14,667 nucleotides of DNA from Deltaproteobacteria bacterium UBA5754 (lineage in GTDB: Bacteria; Desulfobacterota; Dissulfuribacteria; Dissulfuribacterales; UBA5754), in NCBI GenBank assembly GCA_002419025.1, contig DIFG01000012.1, forward strand, positions 6,785-21,451. The letters run 5' to 3'. The notes under the pieces were generated by a model. That model had not been told where the DNA came from. It was given only the letters and a program-made list of their open reading frames with translations, and made no database searches. Below, piece by piece: positions 14,622 to 14,667 of this stretch (positions are counted from its first letter, which is position 1; each line of letters starts with the position of its first letter). The position numbers were made by a program, and so were the translations under genes.

Positions 14622-14644
14622 GATGGTCTCGTAAAAAGTCGAAA
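14622..14644 (-). repeat. Dispersed 23-nt repeat, right copy (inverted relative to 1-23)
   Basis: The bases 14622-14644 are the exact reverse complement of 1-23. The sequence continues to the window edge with AAATTGGAATT-type sequence (minus strand) and GTCATTCCGG (plus strand), the latter a common start of dispersed repeats in Desulfobacterota (from memory). The rest of the 236-nt segment after lptF holds the AT-rich tract and a family B repeat; I see no gene in it. Confidence 0.75.
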
Positions 14645-14667
14645 ATTCCAATTTGGCGTCATTCCGG

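Overview
The window is GC-rich, densely coding DNA from a Gram-negative bacterium. The evidence for Gram-negative is an LptF/LptG lipopolysaccharide-export pair. Desulfobacterota (the former Deltaproteobacteria) is my best guess, from the style of the dispersed intergenic repeats (ACCACAGAG-type, tandem GATAACTGATAG-type and TTTTTACGAGACC-type) and from the gene content. This is an inference; the window has no rRNA or other marker gene. I see no tRNA, rRNA, CRISPR array, transposase or phage gene.

Layout. (1) 56-1362, plus strand: a possible 60-residue membrane peptide, then a nucleoside-recognition (Gate) domain membrane protein. (2) 1363-1606: a gap holding a 113-nt element closed by a perfect 10-bp inverted repeat, then a dispersed repeat that runs up to the next gene. 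(3) 1607-5613, plus: a secreted three-domain protein (M1-like zinc peptidase, ChaN/TIKI domain, PDZ) with a 4-nt overlap to a cation diffusion facilitator. (4) 8038-5644, minus: a short Ppx/GppA phosphatase overlapping guaB (IMP dehydrogenase). (5) 11238-8123, minus: three packed genes, namely a CDP-alcohol phosphatidyltransferase with an extra N-terminal domain, a diacylglycerol-kinase-like lipid kinase, and a protein whose motifs match the Tam41/Mmp37 family, the mitochondrial type of CDP-diacylglycerol synthase. (6) 11348-12301, plus and divergent: a calcineurin-like metallophosphoesterase. (7) 14431-12285, minus: lptF and lptG.

The most interesting region is 8123-12301. Read together, the genes form a possible self-contained phospholipid route: the lipid kinase makes phosphatidic acid, the Tam41-like enzyme activates it to CDP-diacylglycerol, and the CDP-alcohol phosphatidyltransferase adds an unknown alcohol or alcohol phosphate. 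The metallophosphoesterase might remove a phosphate at the end. The individual families are recognisable; the joint pathway is inference. The lptFG pair next to it gives the block a cell-envelope theme.

Every intergenic gap longer than about 50 nt carries a dispersed repeat, so repeats mark nearly all the transcription-unit boundaries. Two kinds occur as inverted copies: one pair at 1531-1593 and 8069-8124, and a 23-nt pair at the extreme ends of the window.
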